Origin: Burkholderia catarinensis
GTDB taxonomy: Bacteria > Pseudomonadota > Gammaproteobacteria > Burkholderiales > Burkholderiaceae
NCBI RefSeq assembly: GCF_001883705.2
Contig: NZ_MDEQ02000001.1
Location: 558,001 to 622,000 of the forward strand
Direction of reading: 5' to 3'
Length of the DNA stretch: 64,000 nt
Shown: piece by piece, positions 63,487 to 64,000 of the stretch
Layout: each line of letters starts with the position of its first letter
Numbering within the stretch: position 1 is the stretch's first letter
Notes under the pieces: generated by a model
Databases searched by the model: none
What the model was told of the DNA's origin: nothing
What the model saw: only the letters and a program-made list of their open reading frames with translations
Translations under genes and position numbers: made by a program

Positions 63487-63775
63487 AGGGCCTGTTCACG
63501 CTAATAACGGGCTTGCGCTGGCCCCCAGAAGGGCCGAGCGCAAGGAATGCGACGAAGCGAATACTCGACGTATTCGCGAGGAGTATGACGCGGCGATCGG
63601 CCCTTCTGGGGGCCAGCCCCACGAATGATTTTTTCCAAACAGGGGAACGTGCCTTGCCGGCCGCATTGCGGCGTCGCGCGTCGCTTGTTTGGCTCGGCCA
63701 AACGGCGCTCCGTGCTCCTTGCACTACGACCGGCAAGGCACGTTCGCAAGCCCGTTATTAGCGTGAACAGGCCCT
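63487..63775. repeat. 289-bp nested palindromic element
   Basis: Outer arms of 31 bp (63487-63517 and 63745-63775) are perfect inverted repeats. Directly inside the left arm is a perfect 20-bp inverted repeat (63518-63537 with 63597-63616) containing a third hairpin (GCGAATAC at 63557-63564 with 63570-63577). Then CCCC (63617-63620) can pair with GGGG (63642-63645). Directly inside the right arm is a perfect 15-bp inverted repeat (63646-63660 with 63730-63744) containing GTTTGGC/GCCAAAC (63688-63694 with 63698-63704). Stems adjoin with no gap, giving a multi-armed junction in RNA or extruded DNA. It lies between the ABC ATPase gene and the substrate-binding gene. No gene is supported within. 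Confidence 0.9.
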
Positions 63776-63792
63776 AGCCTGGAGGAGACACC

Positions 63793-64000
63793 ATGACGAA
63801 CCGCTATCTGCAGGACCTGCTCGATCAAGCACGCGACCTTCAACCTGCGACGTCGCAGCGCCGCCGGGATTTCCTCCGGCTGTGCGCGGCCGCAGGCATC
63901 GCGCCGACGCTGCTGTCGCTGGGCGCGAAGGATGTGCTGGCCGCGAACCCGAAGGAAATCGTGCTGAGCGCGTGGGGCGGCGAGGCACGTTCGGCGTTCC
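63793..64000 (+). CDS. ABC transporter substrate-binding protein (5' part)
   Basis: An open frame beginning at the ATG at 63793 with GGAGGAG 5-6 bases upstream, running off the right edge (69 codons visible). The N-terminus has a Tat-like twin-arginine signal (SQRRRDFLRLCAAAGIAPTL then LLSLGAKDVLA), followed by NPKEIVLSAWGGEARSAF, the start of a PotD-type periplasmic binding protein. Its position after the PotA-like ATPase supports this. Confidence 0.85.
   Translation, partial: MTNRYLQDLLDQARDLQPATSQRRRDFLRLCAAAGIAPTLLSLGAKDVLAANPKEIVLSAWGGEARSAF

Noticed and set aside
63501-63761. Open frames on both strands inside the nested palindrome
   Set aside because: They arise because both strands of the palindrome have similar sequence; no start signal or protein-like composition.
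1-64000. CRISPR arrays, tRNA, rRNA or complete prophage
   Set aside because: No regularly spaced repeats, no cloverleaf-like tRNA with CCA region, and no phage structural genes were seen.

Overview
The window is very GC-rich (roughly two thirds G+C), gene-dense, and dominated by LysR regulators, MFS/ABC transporters, aromatic/acyl-CoA and amino-acid catabolism and c-di-GMP proteins. Protein types and codon use point to a Burkholderia, probably the B. cepacia complex, and the mainly accessory-metabolism content would suit a secondary replicon. This is inference from content. No rRNA, tRNA, CRISPR array or replication origin was seen.

Layout. 1-2.5 kb: a LysR gene (cut by the left edge) divergent from a DHA2-type MFS exporter. 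2.67-12.8 kb: a leftward chaperone-usher pilus operon (pilin, chaperone, usher, tip adhesin, second chaperone) followed by a leftward BvgA/BvgS-like two-component pair. This 11 kb block lies between two copies of a 432-bp direct repeat made of the 3' end of the MFS exporter plus its downstream DNA, so it looks like an inserted island. 13.3-14.5 kb: the repeat copy, remnants of an AEC-type transporter, and a DUF1090 gene. 14.6-18.2 kb: NCS1 permease, an Asp/Glu/hydantoin-racemase-family enzyme lacking the first catalytic cysteine, and a LysR gene. 18.4-21.2 kb: small lipoproteins and hypotheticals. 21.3-26.3 kb: mmsB, mmsA, an MHS-family transporter and a divergent LysR (valine/methylmalonate-semialdehyde catabolism). 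26.4-30.2 kb: SRPBCC protein, a membrane protein resembling a putative T6SS-effector family, a type II haloacid dehalogenase and a membrane protein. 30.7-35.2 kb: a GAF-PAS-GGDEF-EAL protein facing a WspR-like diguanylate cyclase and a WspF/CheB-like methylesterase. 35.5-39.7 kb: small hypotheticals and a DUF969-DUF979-DUF2891 operon.

39.7-45.4 kb: a three-gene molybdoenzyme operon (SoeABC/DmsABC type) bounded on both sides by truncated IclR fragments, with an IS3-family end on the left. 45.4-53.3 kb: a TonB siderophore receptor with a possible Fur box, then an L-asparaginase, a LysR, aspartate ammonia-lyase and an amino-acid permease, which together would take asparagine to aspartate, fumarate and ammonia. 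53.3-62.1 kb: carboxylesterase, aldehyde dehydrogenase, thioesterase, porin, ADP-forming acyl-CoA synthetase, acyl-CoA dehydrogenase and an enoyl-CoA hydratase/isomerase. 62.2-64 kb: the start of a PotA/PotD-like ABC transporter.

Three 16-bp sites of the form TTGAACRTTYWTTYAA lie in the 56.5-kb and 62.2-kb promoter regions and suggest that the thioesterase/ALDH, porin, acyl-CoA genes and ABC transporter form one regulon. The most striking non-coding feature is a 289-bp nested palindrome (63487-63775): a perfect 31-bp outer inverted repeat enclosing a perfect 20-bp and a perfect 15-bp inverted repeat, inserted between the ABC ATPase and the substrate-binding-protein gene.
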